Shown here: one piece after another, positions 34,996-45,017 of the stretch
How positions within the stretch are numbered: position 1 is the first letter of the stretch
How the letters are laid out: each line of letters begins with the position of its first letter
From: Flavobacteriaceae bacterium
GTDB taxonomy: Bacteria; Bacteroidota; Bacteroidia; Flavobacteriales; Flavobacteriaceae
NCBI GenBank assembly: GCA_021739635.1
Contig: JAIPBH010000004.1
Location: 124,001-188,000, forward strand
DNA length: 64,000 nucleotides
Direction of reading: 5' to 3'
Notes under the pieces: generated by a model
Database searches by the model: none
The model's input: the letters and a program-made list of their open reading frames with translations, nothing else
What the model was told of the DNA's origin: nothing
Program-made: the position numbers and the translations under genes

Positions 34996-35961
34996 ATGAA
35001 AAAAATTTTATTTATTGCTATTTGTTTATGTATTCAAAACCTGATAGCGCAACCTACTTCTATTTTTATGAGCGATAAATCAAGTGATTTGATTGAAATT
35101 CAACCAGAATGGAAACGTAACAATAAACTAGGTGTTGATGTTAGTGAAGTAACTTTTGTTAATTGGAATTCTGGAGGAAGTAATTCGGTTTCTGCATTAT
35201 TTAATTACGAATCTCATTTAAATTATTCAGATAAATATTTTACTTGGAAAAACAGCCTTGTTTCTAGATACGGAATCAATAAACAGCAAGACAGAGAGTT
35301 AAGAAAAACGGAAGATATTATAGAATTTAACTCAAATTTAGGCTATCAACCAGATAGTTTATCAAATTGGTTTTATTCTGCAAGACTTAATTTTAAAACT
35401 CAATTCACAAACGGGTATTCATATCCAGATACAGATAAACCAATTTCAAGACTCATGGCTCCAGGTTATTTGTTTTTTGGTGGTGGTATGGAATATGTTA
35501 AGAGAAAAGAAGAAATATCTTTATATCTTTCACCTATGACTATCAAAACCACCTTTGTCTTAGATCAAGAACTTGCCAATACAGGTTCTTTTGGTGTAAA
35601 CCCAGCAGTTTTAGATGCAGAAGGAAATGTAATAATTGAAGGAAATAAAATTCATAAAGAAGTAGGAGTATTAGTAACCAATAGTTATGAAAAAGAATTG
35701 GTTGAAAATATCACATTAAAGCATCTGGTTAGTTTATACACAGACTATATAAACAGCTTCGGAAATGTAGATGTTGATTGGCAAATTAACTTTGACTTTA
35801 AAGTAAACAGTTTTGTAAAAGCAACTTTAGGATCACATATTCGATATGATGATGATGTGAAAACCACCAAACCATCTGAAATAGAAGGAGAGTTTGATGA
35901 AGCAGGAGCCAAAACACAATGGAAACAATTTTTAGGCATTGGATTTGCTGTTGATTTTTAA
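34996..35961 (+). CDS. DUF3078 family outer-membrane beta-barrel protein
   Basis: 321 residues with a signal peptide (about 1-18, cut near ‘LIAQPTS’). The mature part opens with ‘NNKLGVDVSEVTFVNWNSGG’ and alternates short amphipathic strands rich in aromatic residues (‘YFTWKNSLVSRYGINK’), ending ‘GIGFAVDF’ with a terminal Phe, as outer-membrane barrels do. That opening is characteristic of DUF3078. Function unknown. It lies 65 bp after purM and 104 bp before prfA, which has its own promoter. Confidence 0.8.
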   Translation: MKKILFIAICLCIQNLIAQPTSIFMSDKSSDLIEIQPEWKRNNKLGVDVSEVTFVNWNSGGSNSVSALFNYESHLNYSDKYFTWKNSLVSRYGINKQQDRELRKTEDIIEFNSNLGYQPDSLSNWFYSARLNFKTQFTNGYSYPDTDKPISRLMAPGYLFFGGGMEYVKRKEEISLYLSPMTIKTTFVLDQELANTGSFGVNPAVLDAEGNVIIEGNKIHKEVGVLVTNSYEKELVENITLKHLVSLYTDYINSFGNVDVDWQINFDFKVNSFVKATLGSHIRYDDDVKTTKPSEIEGEFDEAGAKTQWKQFLGIGFAVDF

Positions 35962-36037
35962 AAAAATCAATAATAATATATTTTTAAATAAATTTTAGAG
36001 CAAGTAAAAGCATCCTATTAAAATTCATAAATTATCG

Positions 36038-36045
36038 TATTTTTG
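36038..36045 (+). promoter_or_regulatory. -7 promoter box of prfA
   Basis: TATTTTTG followed by CGCC, exact TAnnTTTG match, 20 bp before the prfA ATG. Confidence 0.6.
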
Positions 36046-36065
36046 CGCCACAAGTAAAAAAGTAA

Positions 36066-37142
36066 ATGTTAGATAAATTACAAATAGTTAAGCAGCGTTT
36101 TGATGAGGTGAGTGATTTAATCATTCAACCAGATATTATGACGGATCAAAAGCGTTACATAGCTTTAAATAAAGAATATAAAGATTTAAAAGTTCTTGTT
36201 GGAAAACGCGATGAGTATAAAACACTTTTAGATAATTTAGCCGAAGCTGAATCTATTATTTCTGATGAAACTGATTCTGAAATGGTAGACATGGCAAAAA
36301 TGCAATTTGAAGAAGCAAAAGCTAGAATACCAAAATTAGAAGATGAAATAAAATTTCTTTTAATTCCTAGAGATCCTGAAGATACTAAAAATGCCGTTGT
36401 TGAATTAAGAGCAGGAACTGGTGGTGATGAAGCTAGTATTTTTGCAGGCGATTTATTCAGAATGTACTCTAAATACTGCGAAAGTAAAGGATGGAAAGTT
36501 GATGTTGTAGATTTTAGCGAAGGAACTAATGGAGGTTTTAAAGAAATTCAATTTGAAGTAAATGGCGAGGATGTGTACGGAATTTTAAAATTTGAAGCTG
36601 GTGTACATCGTGTACAGCGTGTTCCTCAAACTGAAACCCAAGGTCGCGTTCATACCAGTGCAGCCACAGTCATGGTATTTCCAGAAGCTGAAGAGTTTGA
36701 TGTAGAAATCAACCCAAAAGATGTGAGAATAGATTTTTTCTGTTCTTCTGGACCTGGTGGACAATCGGTAAATACAACCTATTCAGCCGTACGTTTAACA
36801 CATATTCCAACAGGATTGGTTGCCCAATGTCAAGATCAAAAGTCGCAACATAAAAATAAGGAGAAAGCTTTTAGAGTTTTACGTTCAAGATTATATGAAA
36901 TTGAGCTTGCTAAAAAGAATGAAGCCGATGCTGCAAAACGTGGTTCTATGGTGACTTCTGGTGATAGAAGTGCTAAAATTAGAACTTATAATTACCCGCA
37001 AGGACGTGTTACAGACCACAGAATAGGGTTAACACTTTATGATTTATCAAACATTGTTAATGGTGATATTCAACGAATCATTGATGAGTTGCAATTAGCA
37101 GAAAACACAGAAAAGTTAAAAGCTAATAGTGATGTGATTTAA
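36066..37142 (+). CDS. prfA: Peptide chain release factor 1
   Basis: 358 residues, full length. RF1 reads stop codons UAA and UAG and triggers peptide release on the ribosome. The catalytic motif ‘[17 protein letters not shown]’ (Gln of GGQ about residue 236) is intact, preceded by ‘[21 protein letters not shown]’-type domain 2-4 entry (about 113-133) and followed by ‘[13 protein letters not shown]’. The stop-codon-recognition PxT-type motif reads ‘[14 protein letters not shown]’ (about 181-194), as in RF1. Followed after 7 bp by a hairpin terminator. Confidence 0.96.
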   Translation: MLDKLQIVKQRFDEVSDLIIQPDIMTDQKRYIALNKEYKDLKVLVGKRDEYKTLLDNLAEAESIISDETDSEMVDMAKMQFEEAKARIPKLEDEIKFLLIPRDPEDTKNAVVELRAGTGGDEASIFAGDLFRMYSKYCESKGWKVDVVDFSEGTNGGFKEIQFEVNGEDVYGILKFEAGVHRVQRVPQTETQGRVHTSAATVMVFPEAEEFDVEINPKDVRIDFFCSSGPGGQSVNTTYSAVRLTHIPTGLVAQCQDQKSQHKNKEKAFRVLRSRLYEIELAKKNEADAAKRGSMVTSGDRSAKIRTYNYPQGRVTDHRIGLTLYDLSNIVNGDIQRIIDELQLAENTEKLKANSDVI

Positions 37143-37149
37143 AAATTAG

Positions 37150-37172
37150 AGCCTCTTTATTGAGGCTTTTTT
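37150..37172 (+). terminator. Intrinsic terminator between prfA and pyrF
   Basis: AGCCTC / GAGGCT stem with a 6-base loop and TTTTTT. It covers an in-frame TTG at 37160, so pyrF must begin at the ATG at 37178. Confidence 0.7.
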
Positions 37173-37177
37173 ATACT

Positions 37178-37993
37178 ATGACTACTGAAAAACTGATACA
37201 AGAAATCTACAAAAAGCACTCTTTTTTATGCATAGGATTAGATGTTGATTTAAATAAAATTCCGCAGCATTTATTAAAAGAAGAAGATCCTATTTTTGCT
37301 TTCAATAAAGCTATTATTGATGCTACTCATCATTTGTGTGTGGCTTACAAACCAAACACGGCGTTTTATGAAGCTTACGGTTTAAAAGGTTGGAGAGCTT
37401 TAGAAAAGACAATAAATTATTTAAATGAAAAGCATCCTGAAATTTTTACCATTGCAGATGCAAAACGTGGCGATATAGGAAACACAAGTAGCATGTATGC
37501 CAAGGCTTTTTTTGAAGATTTAGGGTTTGATAGTGTTACAGTGGCGCCATATATGGGTAAAGATTCTGTAGAACCTTTTTTAGCTTTTGAAAATAAGCAT
37601 ACTATTCTTCTTGCATTAACTTCTAACGAAGGCGCATTTGATTTTCAAACTAAAACTATTGAAGGAGAAGAGTTGTATAAGCAGGTTTTAAAAACTTCAA
37701 AAACTTGGAAAAATTCTGAGAATTTAATGTATGTTGTTGGTGCTACAAAAGCTGAATATTTAGCCGAAATAAGACAAATAATACCTAATAGCTTTTTATT
37801 GGTTCCAGGTGTTGGCGCACAAGGAGGAAACTTACAAGATGTTTGTAAATACGGTATGAATCAAAGTGTAGGATTACTTATTAATTCATCCAGAGGCATT
37901 ATTTATGCCTCTAATAAAGAAGATTTTGCCTTAGTAGCAGCCAAAAAAGCTGAAGAACTTCAAAAGGAAATGAAAGCAATAATGCTTAAATAG
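37178..37993 (+). CDS. pyrF: Orotidine-5'-phosphate decarboxylase, type 2
   Basis: 271 residues from the ATG at 37178. Decarboxylates OMP to UMP, the last step of UMP synthesis. The catalytic motif ‘[13 protein letters not shown]’ (about residues 92-104; Lys and Asp of the D-K-D tetrad), preceded by ‘[12 protein letters not shown]’ and followed by ‘[15 protein letters not shown]’ and ‘[10 protein letters not shown]’, marks the long type-2 PyrF found in Bacteroidota and actinobacteria. Its last 8 bases overlap a small convergent ORF. Confidence 0.94.
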   Translation: MTTEKLIQEIYKKHSFLCIGLDVDLNKIPQHLLKEEDPIFAFNKAIIDATHHLCVAYKPNTAFYEAYGLKGWRALEKTINYLNEKHPEIFTIADAKRGDIGNTSSMYAKAFFEDLGFDSVTVAPYMGKDSVEPFLAFENKHTILLALTSNEGAFDFQTKTIEGEELYKQVLKTSKTWKNSENLMYVVGATKAEYLAEIRQIIPNSFLLVPGVGAQGGNLQDVCKYGMNQSVGLLINSSRGIIYASNKEDFALVAAKKAEELQKEMKAIMLK

Positions 37994-38135
37994 CTATTCC
38001 ATCAAAGTTTTTTGGGTAATCTACCTTATTAATATCTTCTACAAAGTTTGAAATTCTTCTTTCAAATTCCTTTATACTCATCAGTTTATTTACGTTGGGT
38101 TTAATTTTACCAACTTTACAAAAATGTGAACTCAT
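37986..38135 (-). CDS. Small ORF (49 aa), possible gene convergent to pyrF
   Basis: ATG at 38133-38135 to TAA at 37986-37988, product starting [20 protein letters not shown] and ending ‘[11 protein letters not shown]’. Composition is protein-like (mixed charged and hydrophobic residues), and it follows another small minus-strand ORF by 81 bp. I do not recognise it. No exact -7 box precedes it; TACTTTAT just upstream is a poor match. It could also be chance. Confidence 0.35.
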   Translation of the reverse strand: MSSHFCKVGKIKPNVNKLMSIKEFERRISNFVEDINKVDYPKNFDGIAI

Positions 38136-38216
38136 AACTTATTTTTTAATAAAGTACGTGAGTTTAAAAACTTTAGATGTCATATAAAGGTTAAAAAAAA
38201 GATAAATAAACTTAAA

Positions 38217-38408
38217 CTAAAGTTTAGATTGAGTTCTTGAAAAATACCTTAAAGTATTAAGCTTGTTGAGAAGTTTCATGGCTCTAAACTCAGAAAAATC
38301 ACTAAGTTCTGAATCTGTTTGGCGGAAATTATAAGCTTGCTCAATAAGTTCTTTATATTGAGCATTAAGTTTATTCTGACGATTTTTTATAACATCGTTA
38401 ATTTTCAT
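38217..38408 (-). CDS. Small helical protein (63 aa), unknown function
   Basis: 63 residues, highly charged and predicted to be two helices: ‘RQNKLNAQYKELIEQAYNFR’ and ‘FRAMKLLNKLNTLRYF’. This resembles several small coiled proteins in flavobacteria that have ‘KLxxxYKKLLEEAY’-type openings (Lacal_2735-like), but the match is by eye and weak. No signal peptide. No obvious operon partner other than the 49-codon ORF downstream. Confidence 0.55.
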   Translation of the reverse strand: MKINDVIKNRQNKLNAQYKELIEQAYNFRQTDSELSDFSEFRAMKLLNKLNTLRYFSRTQSKL

Positions 38409-38459
38409 ATATATAACTGAATAACAAGCAATTAAATATACATTTTTTATTTATAAATG

Positions 38460-38512
38460 AAAAAAAAATAGTCTTTTTTTTTTAAAATAAATTTAAAGAC
38501 TATTAATTTTTT
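38460..38512. terminator. Bidirectional hairpin terminator
   Basis: AATAGTCTTT (38467-38476) pairs with AAAGACTATT (38495-38504); T runs follow on both strands. Lies directly after the stop codon of the DUF4197 gene. Confidence 0.7.
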
Positions 38513-38520
38513 TTGATATT

Positions 38521-39228
38521 TTAATCTTGCAAAGCAAATACTTTCTTAAGTAAATCTGTAGTTCTTGAAGAAAACTTGGTTCTAATCTCTTTTTCTTCAA
38601 CAGCAATCATGGTATAAACGCCTTTTAAGGCTTCTTGGGTTACATAATCTGTTAAATCAGGATTTACATCAGCAGTTAAAGGAATGTTATTGTATTTAGT
38701 AATTAAATTACTCCAAATCTTATCAGCTCCAACTTTAGTAAATGAATTTTTAATTACTGGATTGAATTTATCATATAAAGCACTTTGTGTTTTACTTGTT
38801 AAATATTGTGTAGCTGCATCATCATTACCTACTAGAATATTTTTTGCATCTGCAAACGTAATATCTTTAACAGCATCAACAAAAATAGGAGTAGCTTCTT
38901 TTACAGCATCTTCTGCCGCTCTATTTAATATTTTTAATCCATCATCAGCTAAACTGCTTAACCCAATATCTCTTAAAGTTTTATCTACTTTTTTAAGCTC
39001 TTCTGGTAATAAAATTTTCACTAATTCATTTTTAAAAAAACCATCGGTTTGTGTAAGCTTACTTACTTGTTTTTCAATTCCAAAATTTAAGGCTTCTCGT
39101 AAACCTGAAGCTATATCGGCATTACTTAATACGCTACCGCTTTGAGGAAGTTGATTTACTACTTGTTGTATTTCTGCGCAAGCAGTTAAATTAAGAATCA
39201 AAAAAAACACTAAGAATTTACGAATCAT
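38521..39228 (-). CDS. DUF4197 family lipoprotein
   Basis: 235 residues with a lipoprotein signal peptide and lipobox ‘LTAC’ (Cys17). The remainder is mostly alpha-helical and shows DUF4197 features: ‘DIASGLREALNFGIEKQVSK’ (about 39-58), ‘FKNELVKILLPEELKKV’, ‘LNRAAEDAVKEA’, ‘ADAKNILVGNDDAATQYL’ and ‘YVTQEALKGVYTMIAVEEKE’. The family is periplasmic and of unknown function. Single gene with its own promoter at 39258-39265 and terminator at 38460-38512. Confidence 0.85.
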   Translation of the reverse strand: MIRKFLVFFLILNLTACAEIQQVVNQLPQSGSVLSNADIASGLREALNFGIEKQVSKLTQTDGFFKNELVKILLPEELKKVDKTLRDIGLSSLADDGLKILNRAAEDAVKEATPIFVDAVKDITFADAKNILVGNDDAATQYLTSKTQSALYDKFNPVIKNSFTKVGADKIWSNLITKYNNIPLTADVNPDLTDYVTQEALKGVYTMIAVEEKEIRTKFSSRTTDLLKKVFALQD

Positions 39229-39257
39229 AATTATTAGATTTTGGGGTTATAATGAAA

Positions 39258-39265
39258 CAAATATA
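39258..39265 (-). promoter_or_regulatory. -7 promoter box of DUF4197 gene
   Basis: Minus-strand TATATTTG, exact TAnnTTTG match, 30 bp before the ATG. It is only 7 bp from the purU stop codon. Confidence 0.6.
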
Positions 39266-39271
39266 GTTTAT

Positions 39272-40126
39272 TTAAGAAAAAATGATGGTTTTATTATTAT
39301 AAACCAAAACCTTTCTATTAGTATGTAATTTAATGGCGTTGGCTAATACAATTTTTTCTAAATCACGTCCTTTAGCAATTAAATCTTCAATAGAATGTGT
39401 GTGTGAAACTCTTGCTACATCTTGCTCAATAATTGGGCCAGCATCTAATTCTTCAGTAACATAATGACTTGTGGCTCCAATAATTTTAACACCTCTTTTA
39501 TAAGCTGAATGATAGGGTTTTGCACCAACAAAAGCCGGTAAAAAGGAATGATGAATATTAATAATTTTGTTTGGATATTTATTAATTAAGGTGTCTGAAA
39601 CTATTTGCATATATCTTGCAAGTACAATAAAATCAATCTCATGCTCGATTAATAAATCTAATTGTTTTTGCTCGGCTTCTTTTTTTGTATCCTTAGTTAC
39701 TGGCACATGATAAAATGGGATTTTAAAACTTTCTGCAATAGGTTTTAAGTCTAAATGGTTACTCAAAATAAAAGGAATTTCTAAAAACAATTCACCTGAA
39801 TTATATCTACCCAAAATATCATACAAACAATGGTCATATTTTGATACAAACAAAGCCATTTTTGGTTTTCTGTTTGAAGAGTACATACGCCATTTTATTT
39901 TAAATTGGTCAACTAATGTGTTTTTAAATAAGTCTTTAAATGCTTCAATAGAAAATGTATTAATATCAAATTCACACTCTAAACGCATAAAAAATATATC
40001 TTGTTCTCTATCAACATGCTGATCTATGTAAACAATATTACCTTGATTATTTGCAATAAAATTAGTGACCGAGGCAATAATATTTGGTCGGTCTTTACAA
40101 TACATTAAAAGGGTAACTTTATTCAT
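39272..40126 (-). CDS. purU: Formyltetrahydrofolate deformylase
   Basis: 284 residues. Hydrolyses 10-formyl-THF to formate and THF, balancing one-carbon pools and supplying formate to purine synthesis. An N-terminal ACT domain (about 1-80, ‘LLMYCKDRPNIIASVTNFIA’) is followed by the formyl-transferase fold with ‘ALFVSKYDHCLYDIL’, ‘DFIVLARYMQIVS’ and the catalytic ‘IINIHHSFLPAFVGAKPYH’ (Asn, His) and ‘GATSHYVTEELDAGPII’ (Asp). Length and domain order fit PurU rather than PurN, which lacks the ACT domain. Divergent from icmF. Confidence 0.94.
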   Translation of the reverse strand: MNKVTLLMYCKDRPNIIASVTNFIANNQGNIVYIDQHVDREQDIFFMRLECEFDINTFSIEAFKDLFKNTLVDQFKIKWRMYSSNRKPKMALFVSKYDHCLYDILGRYNSGELFLEIPFILSNHLDLKPIAESFKIPFYHVPVTKDTKKEAEQKQLDLLIEHEIDFIVLARYMQIVSDTLINKYPNKIINIHHSFLPAFVGAKPYHSAYKRGVKIIGATSHYVTEELDAGPIIEQDVARVSHTHSIEDLIAKGRDLEKIVLANAIKLHTNRKVLVYNNKTIIFS

Positions 40127-40270
40127 TATTTATGTTGTCAATTCACCTTCAAAATTAACTAAATTATTATTGAAATTCATAATTCATACAATTTTAGATA
40201 ATTAAAGATAATTAGCATATATTTTTGAATATTCTGTAAATTGCAAGTAAAATAACAGATATTTTTATTA

Positions 40271-43200
40271 ATGGAACAAACTACTCCTTACAAGCCAAAG
40301 CATAAAATTAGAATTGTAACAGCTGCTTCATTATTTGATGGTCATGACGCTTCTATAAACATCATGCGTAGAATTATTCAGGCAACTGGTGTAGAAGTGA
40401 TTCATTTAGGGCATGATAGAAGTGTTGAAGAAGTAGTTAATACCGCTATTCAAGAAGATGTAAATGCTATTTGTTTGACATCGTATCAAGGTGGACATAA
40501 TGAGTATTTTAAGTATATGTTTGATTTGCTTAAAGAAAGAAATGCAGAACATATAAAAATATTTGGCGGCGGCGGCGGCGTTATCTTACCAACAGAAATA
40601 AAGGAGTTGATGGATTACGGTATTTCACGAATTTATTCTCCAGATGATGGACGTGAAATGGGATTACAAGGCATGATTAATGACTTGGTTCAAACATCAG
40701 ATTTTGCTATTGGCGATAAGTTAAATATTGATGTAAATAAACTTAAAGATAAAAAAGCTACAGCAATTGCCCGAATTATTTCATCGGCTGAAAATTTCCC
40801 TGAAGTAGCAAAACAAACACTTGAAGAGATACATATTAAAAACAAAAATTCAAAAACCCCAGTTTTAGGAATTACAGGAACTGGTGGAGCAGGAAAATCG
40901 TCATTGGTAGATGAATTGGTTCGTAGATTTTTAGTTGATTTTCCTAATAAAACCATAGGAATCATATCGGTTGATCCTTCAAAAAGAAAAACTGGCGGCG
41001 CCCTTTTGGGTGATAGAATTCGTATGAACGCCATTAATAACTCTCGTGTGTATATGCGCAGTTTGGCAACTCGACAATCTAATTTAGCATTATCAAGATA
41101 TGTTAATGAAGCTGTTGAAGTTTTAAAAGCCGCTGAGTATGATTTAATTATTTTGGAAACATCTGGTATAGGTCAGTCAGACACAGAAATCATTGAACAT
41201 AGTGATGTTTCATTATACGTCATGACGCCTGAATTTGGCGCAGCTACACAGTTAGAAAAAATTGATATGCTAGATTTTGCAGATTTGGTAGCTATTAACA
41301 AATTTGATAAACGTGGCTCATTAGATGCCTTGCGCGATGTAAAAAAGCAATACATGCGTAACCATAATTTATGGGATGTTCCTCAAGAAAACTTACCCGT
41401 TTACGGAACCATTGCTTCGCAATTTAATGACCCTGGAATGAATACGCTTTATAAAGCAGTCATTGATAAAATAGTTGAAAAATCAAACTCAGATTTGAAA
41501 TCTACTTATACTCTTTCAAATGAAATGAGTGAGAAAATTTTTGTAATTCCACCTTCCAGAACCCGTTATTTATCTGAAATAGCTGAAACTAATCGTGCTT
41601 ATGACAAAACAGTAAATCAACAAGTAGAAGTTGCTCAAAAATTATATGGTATTTTTAAAACTATATGTTCTGTGAATAATGTCACCTTGAGCGCAGTCGA
41701 AAGGTCTTTTCTTGACAATAACGGATTAAATATTGATATCATTCTAAATCATTCAAAACCTGAAAATAAAGATTTCATCAAATTGCTTGTTGGCGAGTTT
41801 GATAGAGTCAAATTAAATCTAGATCCTTATAATTGGGAGATTATTATGGGTTGGCTTGATAAAGTAAACACATATAAAAATCCAGTATATTCATTTAAAG
41901 TACGAGATAAAGAAATAAAAATAGAAACTCATACAGAATCATTATCTCATGTGCAAATTGCAAAAGTGGCGTTGCCAAAGTATCAGGCATGGGGAGATAT
42001 TTTAAAATGGGTTTTACAAGAAAATGTGCCAGGAGAATTTCCCTTTACAGCAGGCTTATATCCTTTTAAACGTATTGGCGAAGATCCGGCGCGTATGTTT
42101 GCAGGTGAAGGTGGACCAGAACGGACTAATAGACGATTTCATTATGTGAGTGAAGGCTTGCCAGCTAAACGCCTTTCCACAGCTTTTGATAGCGTAACTT
42201 TATATGGGAATGATCCAGATTTAAGACCAGATATTTATGGAAAAATAGGAAATGCAGGTGTTTCTATTTGTTGTTTAGACGATGCTAAAAAACTGTATTC
42301 AGGTTTTAATTTAGCAGATGAAATGACTTCTGTAAGTATGACGATTAATGGTCCTGCACCTATGTTATTAGGGTTTTTTATGAATGCAGCCATAGACCAG
42401 CAATGTGAAATTTATATCAAAGAACATGGACTGGAAAACGAAGTAGAAGCAAAAATTGAAAAGCTTTATAAAGGAAAAGAACGTCCTAAGTATCATGGTG
42501 AATTACCAAAAACGAATAATGGTTTAGGATTGATGCTACTTGGTGTAACAGGAGATCAAGTTTTACAAAAAAATATTTATGAAGATATAAAAACCAAAAC
42601 CATTGCTCAAGTAAGAGGTACTGTTCAGGCAGATATTTTAAAAGAAGATCAAGCACAGAATACGTGTATTTTTTCAACAGAATTTGCTCTGCGCTTAATG
42701 GGTGATGTTCAGGAATATTTTATTAAACATAAGGTAAGAAACTTTTATTCAGTTTCTATTTCTGGGTATCATATTGCAGAAGCTGGAGCAAATCCCATCA
42801 CACAATTAGCTTTAACACTTTCTAATGGGTTTACTTATGTAGAGTATTATATAAGCCGTGGTATGGATATCAATAAATTCGGTCCAAATTTATCATTCTT
42901 TTTTTCTAATGGAATTGATCCAGAATACGCCGTTATTGGTCGTGTTGCTCGAAAAATTTGGGCAAAATCCATGAAGTTTAAATATGGAGCCGATGAAAGA
43001 GCTCAAATGCTAAAATACCATATTCAAACCTCAGGAAGAAGCCTGCATGCTCAAGAAATTGATTTTAATGATATTAGGACCACATTGCAAGCATTATATG
43101 CTATTTATGATAATTGTAATTCGTTGCATACCAATGCCTATGATGAAGCCATTACAACACCAACCGAAGAATCTGTTCGTCGTGCTATGGCCATTCAATT

Positions 43201-43708
43201 GATTATTAATAAGGAATTAGGTTTGGCTAAAAACGAAAATCCGTTGCAAGGATCGTTTATTATTGAAGAATTAACCGATTTAGTAGAAGAAGCTGTGTTA
43301 ATTGAATTCGACAAAATTACCGAACGTGGCGGAGTTTTAGGCGCTATGGAAACCATGTATCAGCGTTCTAAAATTCAAGAAGAAAGTTTGTATTACGAAA
43401 CTTTAAAGCATAATGGCGAATTCCCAATTATTGGCGTTAATACCTTTTTAAGTAGTAAAGGGTCACCAACTATTTTACCCAAAGAAGTTATACGTGCTAC
43501 TGATGAAGAAAAACAACTTCAAATTAAAACATTACAGAATTTACATACAGCACATGAAACAGATAGCTTATTAAAAGAGTTACAGAATAAAGCTATTAAT
43601 AACCAAAACATCTTTGAAATTTTAATGGAAGTTTGTAAGGTTTGTTCTTTAGGGCAAATTACTAAAGCATTATTTGAAGTAGGAGGTCAGTATAGAAGAA
43701 ATATGTAG
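40271..43708 (+). CDS. icmF: Fused isobutyryl-CoA mutase (B12 domain - GTPase chaperone - mutase)
   Basis: 1145 residues. Order: B12-binding domain (about 10-145; ‘[14 protein letters not shown]’, lower-ligand His25; ‘[11 protein letters not shown]’), MeaB-like G domain with P-loop ‘GTGGAGKSS’ (Lys209), a linker (about 430-540), and the adenosylcobalamin mutase barrel. ‘LYPFKR’ (Phe599) and Gln796 in ‘KEDQAQNT’ fit IcmF rather than methylmalonyl-CoA mutase, which has Tyr and Arg at the corresponding sites (recalled alignment). It interconverts isobutyryl- and n-butyryl-CoA and loads its own cofactor using GTP. Linker residues 471-479 (VTLSAVERS) are encoded by a dispersed repeat. Followed by a Crp/Fnr gene. 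Confidence 0.93.
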   Translation: MEQTTPYKPKHKIRIVTAASLFDGHDASINIMRRIIQATGVEVIHLGHDRSVEEVVNTAIQEDVNAICLTSYQGGHNEYFKYMFDLLKERNAEHIKIFGGGGGVILPTEIKELMDYGISRIYSPDDGREMGLQGMINDLVQTSDFAIGDKLNIDVNKLKDKKATAIARIISSAENFPEVAKQTLEEIHIKNKNSKTPVLGITGTGGAGKSSLVDELVRRFLVDFPNKTIGIISVDPSKRKTGGALLGDRIRMNAINNSRVYMRSLATRQSNLALSRYVNEAVEVLKAAEYDLIILETSGIGQSDTEIIEHSDVSLYVMTPEFGAATQLEKIDMLDFADLVAINKFDKRGSLDALRDVKKQYMRNHNLWDVPQENLPVYGTIASQFNDPGMNTLYKAVIDKIVEKSNSDLKSTYTLSNEMSEKIFVIPPSRTRYLSEIAETNRAYDKTVNQQVEVAQKLYGIFKTICSVNNVTLSAVERSFLDNNGLNIDIILNHSKPENKDFIKLLVGEFDRVKLNLDPYNWEIIMGWLDKVNTYKNPVYSFKVRDKEIKIETHTESLSHVQIAKVALPKYQAWGDILKWVLQENVPGEFPFTAGLYPFKRIGEDPARMFAGEGGPERTNRRFHYVSEGLPAKRLSTAFDSVTLYGNDPDLRPDIYGKIGNAGVSICCLDDAKKLYSGFNLADEMTSVSMTINGPAPMLLGFFMNAAIDQQCEIYIKEHGLENEVEAKIEKLYKGKERPKYHGELPKTNNGLGLMLLGVTGDQVLQKNIYEDIKTKTIAQVRGTVQADILKEDQAQNTCIFSTEFALRLMGDVQEYFIKHKVRNFYSVSISGYHIAEAGANPITQLALTLSNGFTYVEYYISRGMDINKFGPNLSFFFSNGIDPEYAVIGRVARKIWAKSMKFKYGADERAQMLKYHIQTSGRSLHAQEIDFNDIRTTLQALYAIYDNCNSLHTNAYDEAITTPTEESVRRAMAIQLIINKELGLAKNENPLQGSFIIEELTDLVEEAVLIEFDKITERGGVLGAMETMYQRSKIQEESLYYETLKHNGEFPIIGVNTFLSSKGSPTILPKEVIRATDEEKQLQIKTLQNLHTAHETDSLLKELQNKAINNQNIFEILMEVCKVCSLGQITKALFEVGGQYRRNM
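41681..41706. repeat. Dispersed flavobacterial repeat inside icmF
   Basis: A 26-bp GC-rich segment, core CACCTTGAGCGCAGTCGAAA, inside AT-rich coding sequence. From memory, sequences of the type TTGAGCGCAGTCGAA are among the commonest short intergenic repeats in flavobacteria. Here it is in frame and adds residues 471-479 of IcmF. Weakly palindromic (ACCTT / AAGGT). Confidence 0.6.
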
Positions 43709-43789
43709 GAATTTTTAAAAATAATTCATAGAAAATTTATATTTTTGATTGTCGTAATTTGCTTACTAACTCTCACAATTTCTTTAGAT

Positions 43790-44395
43790 ATGCCTAATAA
43801 CTATAAAAATATTTTTAGCATAACACTTTTAAATTCTTTTTATCCTTTATCAAAATCTCTAAATGAATATTTATCCAATAAAATGGTCCTTAAACAATAT
43901 AAAAAAGGAGATTTAATTGTTAAACAAGGCGAATTTTGTGATAGAATTCACATCATAAGAAAAGGATTGGTAATTAGTTATTATAATTTTGATAAAAAAA
44001 GAGTCAATTCATGGGTAGGAATTGATGGCCAGTTAGGCACTTCAATTAGTTCGTTTTTTAAAGGAGAGATATCCAAAGAGAATATTGAATGTATTGAGGA
44101 TACTTTTACAGAAAGCTTAAGTTTTGCTGAAATTGATTATGCGTTAGCACATTATAAAGATATGATTAAGCTTCAAGTAGAGTTGCTTAAATATTATATA
44201 GTTATTTCAGAAGTAAGATCTGTTATGACCAAAATTCCAACTGCAATTGGTAAATACGAATTTTATAAGCGAAATTATAATCAAAAAATTATTGAAAGAT
44301 TGCCCAAAAAATATTTAGCGTCGTTACTTAATATGCGTCCAGAAACACTTTCAAGGCTTACTATAAAAGAGCAAACAAAAAAGGAAGCTAAGTAA
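43790..44395 (+). CDS. Crp/Fnr-family transcriptional regulator
   Basis: 201 residues from the ATG at 43790 (‘MPNNYKNIF’); the in-frame upstream extension is hydrophobic and unlike the family. The cyclic-nucleotide-binding fold covers about 20-130 (‘YKKGDLIVKQGEFCDRIHII’), and a Crp-type helix-turn-helix lies at about 165-190 (‘LPKKYLASLLNMRPETLSRL’). The ligand pocket lacks the canonical cAMP-binding Arg-Ser pattern, as in most Bacteroidota paralogues, and no Fnr-type cysteine cluster is visible. The signal is unknown. It lies 81 bp after icmF. Confidence 0.83.
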   Translation: MPNNYKNIFSITLLNSFYPLSKSLNEYLSNKMVLKQYKKGDLIVKQGEFCDRIHIIRKGLVISYYNFDKKRVNSWVGIDGQLGTSISSFFKGEISKENIECIEDTFTESLSFAEIDYALAHYKDMIKLQVELLKYYIVISEVRSVMTKIPTAIGKYEFYKRNYNQKIIERLPKKYLASLLNMRPETLSRLTIKEQTKKEAK

Positions 44396-44544
44396 ATTGA
44401 CATTTATCAAGTACAGCATCAATTATTTCTTCTTAGTATCTTTAAATTTAATAAGTTTACAATGTAGTTTAAATTTTTATTTAAGCTAGTTAAATTGCTA
44501 TTTAACAATAAAGTAATGAAAGGTATAATCCCTAAGATTACACT

Positions 44545-44576
44545 AAACACACATGTAATAATGTGTGTTTTTTTTT
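44545..44576 (+). terminator. Intrinsic terminator after Crp/Fnr gene
   Basis: Stem AAACACACAT / ATGTGTGTTT, 6-base loop, and TTTTTT. It is 150 bp beyond the stop codon, leaving a long 3' untranslated region or a separate short RNA. Confidence 0.8.
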
Positions 44577-44621
44577 GCTATATATTAATTAAAATAAGCA
44601 GTAAATTTTAGTAGCAGTCTA

Positions 44622-45017
44622 TTACAATGTTAACATCCAGTTGTGTTGTAAACTTTTAAACTTATTTAATTCACTTCTCAATATTGGTAAAAAATCTTTA
44701 CCATTGCTATTTGATTTTTCTAACCGATAAGAATTTTTGTAAAGTAAATTGGTAAGACGTTGTAATGACGCTACATGTTTATCTTTTCTATCAGAATAGC
44801 GACCTAATTCTGCATTCAAAATTTCAGGCGCTAATGAAACAGATTGTTGTATAATATCACCAGAAAAATAAATATCTGAATATTCACTTCCGTCTGGTTT
44901 TAAGTTGGATAAGTCATATTGTATGTAAGCAGAAATACTTCGTGTTAGAATATAAATTTCCATGGCCTTTTTATAAATAGGCAAATCTGATAGGTGTGAT
45001 GGAATATTGGGCAACAT
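44622..45017 (-). CDS. Uncharacterised helical protein, four-helix-bundle type
   Basis: 131 residues, no signal peptide, predicted to be nearly all alpha-helix. The pattern ‘LPIYKKAMEIYILTRSISAY’ (about 11-30), ‘DIIQQSVSLAPEILNAE’ (about 55-71) and ‘VASLQRLTNLLYKNSYRLE’ (about 82-100) recalls the small four-helix proteins related to 23S rRNA intervening-sequence proteins, but the match is only to overall layout. Function unknown. Divergent from an Lrp-type regulator gene across 116 bp. Confidence 0.6.
   Translation of the reverse strand: MLPNIPSHLSDLPIYKKAMEIYILTRSISAYIQYDLSNLKPDGSEYSDIYFSGDIIQQSVSLAPEILNAELGRYSDRKDKHVASLQRLTNLLYKNSYRLEKSNSNGKDFLPILRSELNKFKSLQHNWMLTL

Noticed and set aside
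40565-40582. GGC trinucleotide run in icmF as a possible unstable microsatellite
   Set aside because: It encodes the conserved glycine stretch IFGGGGGVI of the B12-binding domain, so it is explained by protein function.
44398-44409. TGACATTTATCA as a third copy of the TGACA-N2-TGTCA site
   Set aside because: One half-site is broken, and it lies just after the stop codon of the Crp/Fnr gene, not in a promoter.
44513-44610. Short ORF ‘MKGIIPKITL...’ after the Crp/Fnr gene
   Set aside because: It runs through the terminator hairpin and its T run; coding is not plausible.
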